Shown here: one piece after another, positions 55,290-64,000 of the stretch
Position numbering within the stretch: position 1 is the stretch's first letter
Layout of the letters: each line of letters opens with the position of its first letter
Source: Anolis sagrei
Taxonomy: Eukaryota; Chordata; Lepidosauria; Squamata; Anolidae
DNA: 64,000 nt
Reading direction: 5' to 3'
Assembly: GCF_037176765.1 (NCBI RefSeq)
Contig: NC_090023.1
Location: 8,604,042-8,668,041 of the forward strand
Made by a program: the position numbers and the translations under genes
Notes under the pieces: model-generated
Databases searched by the model: none
The model's input: the letters and a program-made list of their open reading frames with translations, nothing else
What the model was told of the DNA's origin: nothing

Positions 55290-55445
55290 CAGGAAGTGTT
55301 ATTAGAACAACCTTGCCATTGCCTTCTTCTGAATCTCAAAGAGTCTGACCTGCTCAGGTCACCCAGTGAGTTTCCATGGTTGATTGAAGATTTGAACTCT
55401 GGTTTCCCAGAAGTCTAGCCCAACACTGAAACTCAAACACATGCA
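55290..55445 (-). mobile_element. MIR-like tRNA SINE
   Basis: Contains caggtcacccagtgagtttc, gatttgaactctggtttccc and tagcccaacactgaaactca, the reverse of a tRNA-like head with B box and MIR-type core. Diverged and old. Confidence 0.6.
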
Positions 55446-57879
55446 CTCTTAATATCATCTGTAGATTTATAAGTTTCTCCCTCCTGATCTGGGGTCTTCA
55501 GGCCCTGTTCAGTCAGTCAATCAGTAGTCTTTATTTCGGTCAACAAACCATCGGCTAAGTCAAGTGAAAGTAGAATGATGAAATACAACAATTAACAGTT
55601 AATAACATCACATTTGGCTTTTATAATTAATAAAAACAAGTATCACCATTCGCTATCTGATAAGTGACTGTCTATATAATCTAAAACAGGAACTGATTGC
55701 AAATTAATAATAAGTTGAAACACAGGATAGGCAAGCTGCAATTTCTATCCCAAGCTCATTCTTTCCTAGAGAGATGTGTGCTTAGGTTCAGTTGTCATCA
55801 TCAGCAGATTTAGTTTCTCTAGAACGAACAAAAGAAGGAACAGATTCCATGCACCATAACCATAATGCCATTTAAAAACTGCCTCTCCTCTCTCCTAGTT
55901 GCTGTGTGTGCTTTATGTTTTTTAATTTCCCTTTTGAGAAGCTTTTATAGCTGCTCAGCTTCTCCTCCCAGGGAGTCTTGAGCTAGAAGAAAATCTCTTA
56001 AATATTGCTCAGATTGGTTTTTATATTTGCTTAATGTTGCTATCTGTAAAGTATGGATGGCTTGGAATTTCATTTCTTAATTAGTTCAGAATTGAGTTCT
56101 GTTTGAGTGCAACTCAGGTTTCCTTTCCACTGAATGAATGCATTGACTGTTGGGCCTTTTTTCTTTACCAACCAAATGGCCACTTTTGAATTTTCCCCTT
56201 AAGGACAAGGAGGAAGATGATACTCAATTTTTTAACTGTTCAGACCAGAAATTACATTTCATGTGGTATATGAAGTTTAGTCCCTAAAGTCACCACGTCC
56301 AGTGTGATATTAGCATGGTAAGCTATGGTTAGTACTTGAATTTGAGGCTGCTAAGGAATACCAGAAGCTATAGATTGTATTTCAGAAGAAGAAGCTGGTA
56401 AATCTGTCTCTAAGTATTCCTTGCTTAAGAAAGGCCTATAAAATTCATGCGGTCACCATATATTGACAAACAACTTGAAGGCACTTATATATGTTCACAG
56501 TAAAGAGTTGCATGTCTCTATTTCCTTCTGCATAAACACAAGGGACAAAAGATTTACTCTGCACAAATAATTATTTGTGCCAAAGTGTTGGTCTATTTTC
56601 TCCTTCCTCGTATATGCTCCTGATCTGTTGGAGTCTGTCTCATGCAAAACGTTTTTTTTGTAAACGGGTTTTTTTGGGGGGGGGGGGGGGGAGGCAAAAA
56701 AAAGGCCTAACAGCTGAAAAGTCATTGGAAAAAAATGTGCAAAAAACTACTGTAATCTTGCCGCTGGAAAAGGAACGTCTGAAATGATTTATTCTTTCAT
56801 GTGAGAAAAAAATGAGTAAAGATTTACATCCCTACTCTGAGTTCAACCATTATCTAAGGGGCTAAAATGCAACTTCATCCATTTTTGCACACCATATATG
56901 CACATTTATCTTTTTCTTTTTTTCCTAAGCTTAAAAAAAGCCCTATGCTTTCTTTGGATTATTTGTGTTCTCCTTTTTTCTGTTTCCTGGGCATGCAATA
57001 TCATTTTACATTTTTTAAAAGGTGTGACCAATTCAAAGCTGATCACTTTATATGTCAATATAGGATATTTTTCCATAAATGTGCATCACTTTATACTTAC
57101 ATTGCACTGCATTAGATCTTAAAGAAGTGATTGTTTTTTATTTTCCAAAAAAGGAAACCAGCTGGGTGTGCCAACACAAATTCCTTGAATCAAGGGTGGG
57201 ATATATGTTGTCATTATCACAATAGCAACAATCCATAGTTTGCAATCCATAGTTTGCTAATTATTTGGATGTATTGTTAAACCATGGTTTGATGAAACCA
57301 GATTCATTGGAGGGAAGAGACTATGTGAAAGCCTGAGGTTTGCTTGATATGAATTAATCATATATAATGTATCTTATACTCATTTCTGCAATCTCACTTC
57401 TGACTTGGCTTTGTGATGCTGGTATAAACACTTTGCCTTATAATATAAACACTTTGCCTTATAATATTATAATGTAATTCTTTGTCTTCCTTAGGGGTAG
57501 TGTTAAAATGTCATAAGCCCCTGTCCTTTATTCATTGCTGGATTTTGGTGTTGCTGTCATACTTCCTTTCTGAAACCGGACAGTGTAAATGTTTGATATT
57601 CCCAAAATGAAGGAGCACTCATTCATGTTGTGAATAAGTACAGAGTTATAAAAGTCTGAAATTTGATTCTCTTCTCTGCTAAGAGGTAAAAATCCATATG
57701 TGTTCTGCATATGAGTTTTCCACAGGTATGTGGTTAGCCATTGATGGGAATAATAACCCATCAGCCCATTTTCCGAACATCATTCAGCAATACTATTTTG
57801 TTCAGTCTTCTTAGAACCTCAGCCTTTCTCTTTCAATAAGAGCAGACGTTTCTTTCATGTTCTTACCACTGACCAGTCT

Positions 57880-57880
<1 letters not shown>
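55446..57880. other. Low-repeat intronic sequence
   Basis: Only an old LINE-tail-like piece near 55,505-55,740 (tagtctttatttcggtcaac), a poly-G run (56,672-56,691) and short T runs stand out. No exon is supported. Confidence 0.4.

Positions 57881-57881
<1 letters not shown>

Positions 57882-57914
<33 letters not shown>
57882..57914 (+). repeat. (GT)n microsatellite
   Basis: Pure GT dinucleotide run of about 16 units. Confidence 0.95.
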
Positions 57915-57915
<1 letters not shown>

Positions 57916-58530
57916 TATCCTCTGTATGGTACTGACTTTCAAAAGTTGGTCAGTGAAAATGACAGGAGCTGACTTATTTTGTCACATACAATTTAACCCA
58001 TGGGACTGATAACTGCAGTTTAATCTACCTTCATCTGACAGAATATGTTGTCTCCCTTTTTAGGTCCTCCAGATAATGGCATGTTTTGGCTGGAGGTTAC
58101 CATGGAATTGCCCCACGAGACCTAGAAAATTCCTAGAGAGATATGTCCTGTTCCAGAATGTTCTAGGTCTGCTAGCGTGACTGTAGTAACTTCCACCGGA
58201 AGCATACTATTGAATTTCCCCAAGGGGGTAGAAAATACCTAGACAAAAGATTTTGGGGGGATGCTACTAATAGAAATTTGCGATACCAGTTCTGCAGGTA
58301 TGGGGATTGTGCTGTACCGACATTTCTTGAATCTGCATGTCACTTCTGCTACATGACATGGTTCCCTGAAAAATACTATGGGAATCTTTTGTTACTCCAA
58401 TAAAGTAAATCAGCACAAGGAAACAAAAAAAAAATCAAGCAGCCACTTGTCTTTTTTTAAAAAAGATCCCTACATGACTACTGGATAGAATTTATGATAG
58501 ATTGAGATAGGACTTGAATGCCAAGTTTAA
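57915..58530. other. Unassigned intronic sequence
   Basis: No gene, exon or repeat recognised between the GT run and the CR1 remnant. Confidence 0.4.
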
Positions 58531-58534
58531 GTAT

Positions 58535-59075
58535 TTGTAAGGATGGCATATTGAGGAGGAGGCCTGCTTGGTTTCTGCTTCTCTAGAAACACAATGGATT
58601 CCTAATAAAAGAGATCCACCTAAACATAAGAAAAAGTGTCTGCTGATAAGAGCTGTTCAGTGGCATATCCTGCCTGGGAGTCCAGTGGAGTCTCCTTCTT
58701 TGGAGGTTTTTAAACAGAGGCTGCACGGCCATCTGTTGGGAGTGTTTTGATCATTCATTCTTACATGGTGGGGAGTTGGACTGGATGGTCCTTGTCAGGC
58801 CCGTAGCCAGGATTTCGTTTTGGGGGGGGGGGGGGGGGCTGAGCCTAGCAAACCTTTTGTATCATTACCCCAATACCCCCATGCATATAGGATATATTGA
58901 GTATGGTGATCAGATCATGATATGAATAAACATAACCATTTAAATAATGCATCAGTAAGGCCTTTGCGTGAACCACCATGAGAATTTGGGGGGGGGGGGG
59001 CTGAAGCCCCTCGAGCCCCCCCCCCCCCCGGCTACATGCCTGGTCCTTGTGGTCTATTCCAACTTTATGATTCTG
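58535..59075 (+). mobile_element. CR1-type LINE 3' end, split by a hAT MITE
   Basis: The remnant RDPPKHKKKCLLIRAVQWHI and EVFKQRLHGHLLGVF runs to 58,750; the 3' UTR ggagttggactggatggtcc is interrupted at 58,796 and resumes at 59,043 with gtccttgtggtctattccaa. Confidence 0.8.
58796..59042. mobile_element. hAT MITE with perfect 8-bp TSD and G/C runs
   Basis: TIRs CAGGCCCGTAGCC and GGCTACATGCCTG (two mismatches). The target duplication GTCCTTGT lies at 58,788-58,795 and 59,043-59,050. Inside are long poly-G and poly-C runs (58,822-58,838, 58,987-59,000, 59,016-59,029). Confidence 0.88.
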
Positions 59076-59430
59076 GGCCAGAGGTGAAGAGAAGGGGGCC
59101 AGGGAACAGTTCCACCTTGTCTCCTGCATATGTCATCAGTTAGGGACCCCTTCTCCCCAGCACAAACTGCTGCTGTGGGCCAGAGTGAAAGGGGGGGGGG
59201 GCAGGGGACAGTTCCATCTTATCTCCTGCATATGTCATCAGTTGGGGACCCCTCTCCACAGCACCAACTGCCGCTCTGGGCCATAGTGAAGGGGGGCCAG
59301 CGGACAGTTCCATCTTGTCTCCTGCATATGTCAGCAGTTGGGGACCCCTCCCATCAACACCAACTGTTGCAGTGGGCCACAGTGAAGAGAAAGGGGACCA
59401 GGGTACAGTTCCACCTTGTCTCCTGTGCTA
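59075..59430 (+). repeat. Minisatellite, about 3.5 units of about 100 bp
   Basis: Units start gggcca at 59,075, 59,177, 59,278 and 59,374. Shared text: acagttccatcttgtctcct, gcatatgtcatcagttgggg, acccctc. A repeat-spanning open frame (59,130-59,444) gives a repetitive peptide but no other sign of coding. Confidence 0.9.
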
Positions 59431-59710
59431 TGCTATTAATATAATATACTGTATATACATATATGTATAATATTATAATGTAATACAATATAATATTACT
59501 AATAATATGGTATTATAATTATATGTTTTGTTGTATATGTAATATTACTAATAATATTATGATATAATGGTATAGTACAATATAGTAATATATATTGCTG
59601 ATATTGTACTATGCTAATAGTATAATATATTGTATGTATATATATCTTGTAAGCTGCTCTGAGTCCCCTTCGGGGTGAGAAAGGCGGCATATAAATGTCA
59701 TAAAAAATAA
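59431..59710. repeat. AT-rich tract and L2-type LINE tail
   Basis: (TA)-rich 59,440-59,640, then ttgtaagctgctctgagtcc and ggtgagaaaggcggcatata, an L2-type 3' end (59,640-59,705). Confidence 0.6.
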
Positions 59711-59759
59711 ACGATAGACATTCAGTTTTCAGTGTTAATATATTGGAAAGCTAGTTCTA

Positions 59760-62700
59760 TGTGAAATCTATGTCAAAATGTGACTGTGGGGAATAAGGGG
59801 AAGAACCCTTCCCTTATTCAGTCCACTCAGCTCCCTTGATGTTTCATTATCTACCTCATCATCAGAAACATCCCTTCCCAACGCCCAAGGGAGATTATTC
59901 CCCAGCCCGACTCCTTCTTCTGAGAGCTGACTAGTTACAGATCCCGGCCATGCAGGGGGGGGGAATGTTCCGGAGGAAGGGGGGTGCCATCCAAGTCGTG
60001 TGGGGGAGGAGATTTGCGGGTCACCGATACCCCAGGGAGAAGCGCAACAGAGTCCTTGCGACCCTGGAGAAGGTAGGTAGTGGTAGGCTCCTTGGCAGTC
60101 CCCTCGGTCTTAAGGTCCTGCTGATTAATGCCAGATCCGTTAATGGTAAGACCGCGGCCATCCAGGACTTGATCCTGGATGAGAGGGCGGATCTGGCATG
60201 CATCACCGAGACCTGGTTGGACGAGCTGGGGGGAGTAAACCTCTCTCAGCTGTGCCCACCAGGTTTTGGAGTGCATCAGCAGGCCAGACAAGGGGGGCGG
60301 GGAGGAGGGGTCGCAGTAGTCTTTCGGCAATCCATCGCCGTGATCAGATGCGCTGTCCCACAGGCTTCTGGGTTTGAGTGTGTCCACTTGAAAGTGGGGA
60401 GCCGTGACAGTGTGGGGTTCCTGCTGGTGTACCGCCCACCCCGCGACCCAGTAGTTTCCCTGTCGGAGCTAGCGGAGGTGGTCTCTAATTCGGCCTTGGT
60501 CTCCCAGCGTCTGGTGGTGCTGGGAGACTTTAACATCCACGCCGAGACCACTTTATCTGGCGCAGCTCAGGACTTTATGGCCACCATGACGGCCATAGGA
60601 CTGTCACAGATAATATCCGGCCCCACGCATCAAGCTGGGCACACTCTCGACCTTGTCTTTGTGGCGGACAACGAATTGATCAGAGTGGAAGATCAAAACA
60701 TCCTTCCAGTGTCATGGTCTGACCATCATCTGATCACATTTAGACTTACTGCGACCCTAAACCTCCGCAGGGGTGGAGGACAAATTAAGATGGTCCGCCC
60801 TAGGAGACTGATGGATCCGGATGGATTCCTGAGGAATCTTAGGGTTCTTCCTGCCTTGGAGCCTGGCGATTCTATCGACGCCTTGGTAACTCTCTATAAC
60901 GGGGAGATGGCCAGGGCGTTAGATATGATCGCACCTGAACGCCCCATCTCGTTGCGTCGTGACAGGCCATCTCCTTGGTTCACCGAGGAGCTGGCTGTGA
61001 TGAAGCACACGAGAAGGGGGCTAGAGCGCAAATGGAGGAAATCTCGAGATGTATCTGATCGAACACGGGCTAGAGCCTCTCTTAAGGCATACTCCGTGGC
61101 CATACGGGCGGCCAGGAAGTCATTCACGACCGCTCGTATAGCATCTGCAGCAAATAGATCATCGGAGCTGTTTCGGGTCGTGGGAGAACTCCTCCACCCA
61201 CCTGCAGTGGAGGATGTCCCTGACGACCCTGCAGCTCGGTGTCGCGATTTCGCACACCATTTTGCAGATAAAGTCGCCCAGATACGCCTCGAGCTCAACT
61301 CCAATTCCATCGCAGTGCCTGAAGAGGTGACGGAGGTACCTGCTTGTCCAATTTTGTGGGATTCTTTTAGGCATGTTCTTCCTGAAACCGTGGAGGAGAT
61401 TCTTGGGGCTGTGAGAGCGACCACCTCATCTCTAGACCCATGCCCTTCTTGGCTCATTAAATCAGCCAGGGAGGGGTTGGTTGACTGGTTTGTATTGATT
61501 ATCAATGCATCGTTGGAGCAAGGGATTTTTCCATCTGGTTTGAAACAGGCAGTGGTTCGTCCACTCCTCAAAAAAGCTTCCCTTGACTCCACGGTGCTGA
61601 GTAACTACAGACCGATCTCCAACCTCCCCTTTCTGGGCAAGGTGCTGGAGCGGGTGGTCGCCTCGCAGCTCCAGGGCTTCCTAGACGATACCAACTACCT
61701 AGATCAGGCACAGTCTGGTTTCAGGCCTGGCCATGGCACCGAGACAGCCTTGGTCGCCTTGGTGGATGACCTCCGCAGAGAGCTGGACAGGGGGAGTGTG
61801 ACCCTGTTGGTTCTCCTGGACATCTCAGCGGCTTTCGATACCATCGATCATGGTATCCTTCTGGGTCGTCTCTCCGGGATGGGCCTTGGGGGCACGGTTC
61901 TGTCGTGGCTCCGGTCCTTCCTGGGGGGACGCACCCAGATGGTGAAGCTGGGAGACGCCTGCTCGGACCCCTGGCCTTTGACCTGTGGGGTCCCGCAAGG
62001 ATCTATCTTGTCGCCCATGCTCTTCAACATCTACATGAAACCGCTGGGAGAGGTCATCCGGAGTTTTGGAGTTGGGTGCCATCTCTATGCGGATGACGCA
62101 CAACTCTACTACTCCTTTCCACCTAATTCCAAGGAGGCTTCTCGGGTGCTGGACGAGTGCCTGGCCGCTATGTCGATCTGGATGAGGAAGAACAAGCTGA
62201 AGATCAATCCCGACAAGACAGAGGTCCTCCTGGTCGATCGTAAACCGGATCGGGGTATAGGGTGGCAACCTGTGTTGGACGGGGTTACACTCCCCCTGAA
62301 ACCACAGGTCCGCAGTTTGGGTGTCCTCCTGGATTCTTCGCTTACACTTGAGGCTCAGGTGTCGGCGGTATCCGGGAGGGCCTTTGCACAACTGAGACTT
62401 GTGCGCCAGCTGCGACCGTACCTCGTGAAGGCAGATCTGGCCGGGGTGGTCCACGCCTTGGTCACCTCTAGAATGGACTACTGCAATGCGCTCTACGTGG
62501 GGCTGCCCTTGAAGACGGCTCGGAAACTACAATTGGTCCAGCGGGCAGCAGCCAGGATGCTAACTGGAGCTCATTATCAAGAGAGGTCAACCCTCTTGTT
62601 CAAGGAGCTCCACTGGCTGCCATTTATTTTCCGAGCCCAATTCAAGGTGCAGGTGCTCACCTACAAAGCCCTGAACGGTTTGGGACCACCCTACCTGCGT

Positions 62701-63224
62701 GACCGCATTTCCATCTACGAACCCACACGCTCACTCCGGTCATCTGGGGAGGCCCTGCTCGTGATCCCACCTACGTCGCAAGCGCGCTTGGTGGGGACGC
62801 GAGACAGGGCCTTCTCTGTGGCGGCCCCCCGACTTTGGAATGCCCTTCCAAAAGAGCTTCGTCAGGCCCCTACTCTGGCAGTTTTCAGAAGGAACCTAAA
62901 AACTTGGCTGTTCCGATGTGCCTTCGCAGATTAGGAATCCCCATCCCAAGTCCTAGATGCACTTTAGCACAACTAATGTTGCTGCACACCGCACTTAATC
63001 CCACGTTCCTCCTGCCATCCCAGCACTTTTAACCCTGTACCCCATTGCGCTGGCCGAACCAGTTTTAATAGTGTCTTGTTGTATTGTCATTGTGGTTATT
63101 TTGCTTAATTGTTTGATTTGCTTGTTTATTGTTGTGTTATGTTTTCTATTGTATTGTGTTTTGTGGCTTCGGCCCGTGTAAGCCGCATCGAGTCCTGCGG
63201 GAGATGCTAGCGGGGTACAAATAA

Positions 63225-63272
<48 letters not shown>
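59760..63272 (+). mobile_element. L2 LINE, apparently full-length
   Basis: Contains a short 5' leader (start approximate), the 994-aa ORF at 59,950-62,934, and a 300-bp 3' UTR ending gtgtaagccgcatcgagtcc, ggggtacaaataaagttaa and (TAA)n to about 63,268. The 5' boundary and target duplication were not resolved by eye. Confidence 0.88.
59950..62934 (+). CDS. L2 LINE endonuclease-reverse transcriptase, intact 994-aa frame
   Basis: APE-type endonuclease at residues about 53-275: N60 (LLINARSV), E87 (ITETW), VYRPP, VVLGDFNIHAE and SWSDHHLITF. RT about 515-790: NYRPISNLPFLGKVLERVVA, motif A LLDISAAFDTIDHG, motif B CGVPQGSILSPMLFNIYMKP and motif C LYADDAQLYY (YADD 713-716). The C-terminal region through [16 protein letters not shown] follows. 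All catalytic residues I can check are present and there is no stop, so it may be recently active. It has no separate ORF1 in view, as in some L2 elements. The exact start codon is uncertain (a second ATG lies 5 codons in). Confidence 0.95.
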   Translation: MQGGGMFRRKGGAIQVVWGRRFAGHRYPREKRNRVLATLEKVGSGRLLGSPLGLKVLLINARSVNGKTAAIQDLILDERADLACITETWLDELGGVNLSQLCPPGFGVHQQARQGGRGGGVAVVFRQSIAVIRCAVPQASGFECVHLKVGSRDSVGFLLVYRPPRDPVVSLSELAEVVSNSALVSQRLVVLGDFNIHAETTLSGAAQDFMATMTAIGLSQIISGPTHQAGHTLDLVFVADNELIRVEDQNILPVSWSDHHLITFRLTATLNLRRGGGQIKMVRPRRLMDPDGFLRNLRVLPALEPGDSIDALVTLYNGEMARALDMIAPERPISLRRDRPSPWFTEELAVMKHTRRGLERKWRKSRDVSDRTRARASLKAYSVAIRAARKSFTTARIASAANRSSELFRVVGELLHPPAVEDVPDDPAARCRDFAHHFADKVAQIRLELNSNSIAVPEEVTEVPACPILWDSFRHVLPETVEEILGAVRATTSSLDPCPSWLIKSAREGLVDWFVLIINASLEQGIFPSGLKQAVVRPLLKKASLDSTVLSNYRPISNLPFLGKVLERVVASQLQGFLDDTNYLDQAQSGFRPGHGTETALVALVDDLRRELDRGSVTLLVLLDISAAFDTIDHGILLGRLSGMGLGGTVLSWLRSFLGGRTQMVKLGDACSDPWPLTCGVPQGSILSPMLFNIYMKPLGEVIRSFGVGCHLYADDAQLYYSFPPNSKEASRVLDECLAAMSIWMRKNKLKINPDKTEVLLVDRKPDRGIGWQPVLDGVTLPLKPQVRSLGVLLDSSLTLEAQVSAVSGRAFAQLRLVRQLRPYLVKADLAGVVHALVTSRMDYCNALYVGLPLKTARKLQLVQRAAARMLTGAHYQERSTLLFKELHWLPFIFRAQFKVQVLTYKALNGLGPPYLRDRISIYEPTRSLRSSGEALLVIPPTSQARLVGTRDRAFSVAAPRLWNALPKELRQAPTLAVFRRNLKTWLFRCAFAD

Positions 63273-64000
63273 GATCCCATTCTGATGTATGACAGTTAAG
63301 ATTTGTGATGTTTTATTGACTGTGCCTGCTTTTGGTGAGGGTGAGATGTTATGTTATTGCCTTGTTTTCTTTAATGCTGGTTCATGACCTATGAGAACTC
63401 CTCTTCAAGGTACCTGGGCAGAATGTTAAATCAGAACACTTGACCAATCCTCAAATTAATTTTCCACATTTGTGAAAATGTAATGTGTAGTGTTGTCGGC
63501 TAATATTGATGCAGTTGAAAGATGCAAGCAAAGCATAGAATCCTTGCAGTCTCAGACACTCCCCAAAACAATTCCTAATTCCAGTTTTTAACATTGCAGA
63601 GCCACAATAGGGCATTTGGTGTCCTCCAGATTTCTTGAACTGCAGCTCAGATCAGACCTGCTCAACATACATAGTGATGAGGAGATGGTGGCATTTGCAA
63701 TCTGGCAACATCTGAAAAGTCACAAATTGCCTGTCTCTGCAAAATTACCTTTCGTGATAACAATCTCTGCCTTGGGTGTGCTCAGCTTGTCCATAGTCCT
63801 CTTCCTTCCGTTCACAGCATAGCATCATATGCTGAGGCTTCAATAACTGATGGTTTTGAAAAAGCTCAGTTATTCTTTAGTTATATGAGCAGTGCATGTG
63901 GGTGTTACTGCTTCAGTGCTTAAGTCTTCAAAAGAGCCTGCAATGAAAATCTTCCCTCACTCTCTTTCCTTGTATTTTGTGTTTGCAGGGAGCCTGAGCT
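63273..64000. other. Unassigned end of window
   Basis: No gene is supported. The last bases read tgtattttgtgtttgcag then ggagcctgagct, a good acceptor-like sequence at 63,988. An open frame at 63,616-63,822 has no recognised family. Confidence 0.35.

Noticed and set aside
60894-62454. Minus-strand frames of 209-232 aa
   Set aside because: Antisense shadows of the intact L2 ORF.

Overview
The window is squamate reptile DNA, most likely from an iguanian lizard. It is dense with CR1 and L2 LINEs, RTE-BovB LINEs, R4-like LINEs, Penelope-like elements (PLEs), a SPIN-like hAT transposon and long (ATA)n microsatellites. No prokaryotic features were seen. The species call is an inference from this repeat mix.

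One host gene can be read completely: THAP12 (also called PRKRIR or p52rIPK) on the minus strand. It has five coding exons between 41,808 (start codon) and 25,541 (stop codon). All junctions are GT-AG, all phases agree, and the product is 764 aa with an N-terminal THAP zinc finger and a hAT-transposase-like body. Its start lies in a CpG-rich promoter (about 41,700-42,010) with CRE, NRF1 and ETS motifs. A second CpG-rich promoter at about 49,080-49,480 points the other way and ends in a clean splice donor at 49,347. In other vertebrates EMSY is the head-to-head neighbour of THAP12, so I suggest this is the EMSY first exon, but no EMSY protein is visible here.

Layout: 1-25,440 is intergenic and consists of stacked, nested repeats (CR1, L2, PLE palindromes and arrays, an R4-like 3' end, an LTR-like fossil, SINEs, and two hAT elements with perfect 8-bp target duplications). 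25,541-41,808 is THAP12. Its 9-kb intron 2 holds amplified TIR-element/ATA repeats, a BovB, a young L2 and a LINE of uncertain clade; intron 1 holds a roughly 110-bp tandem repeat with E-boxes. 42,050-49,050 lies between the two promoters and carries a LINE, two BovB copies, tandem R4-like tails and an ATA/ATC satellite. 49,350-64,000 is poorer in repeats, apart from a PLE with a GIY-YIG nuclease ORF, a 100-bp minisatellite and an apparently intact L2 with a 994-aa open frame at 59,950-62,934.

I do not see an undescribed multi-gene system. The most notable signals are the behaviour of the PLE termini: palindromic insertions with 12-14-bp or about 195-bp target duplications, two separate tandem arrays, and a hammerhead-ribozyme-like core in each terminus. 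Also notable are the L2 that looks coding-competent, a hAT carrying a BovB piece and sharing its body with a Helitron-like end, and the promoter-proximal tandem repeat in THAP12 intron 1.
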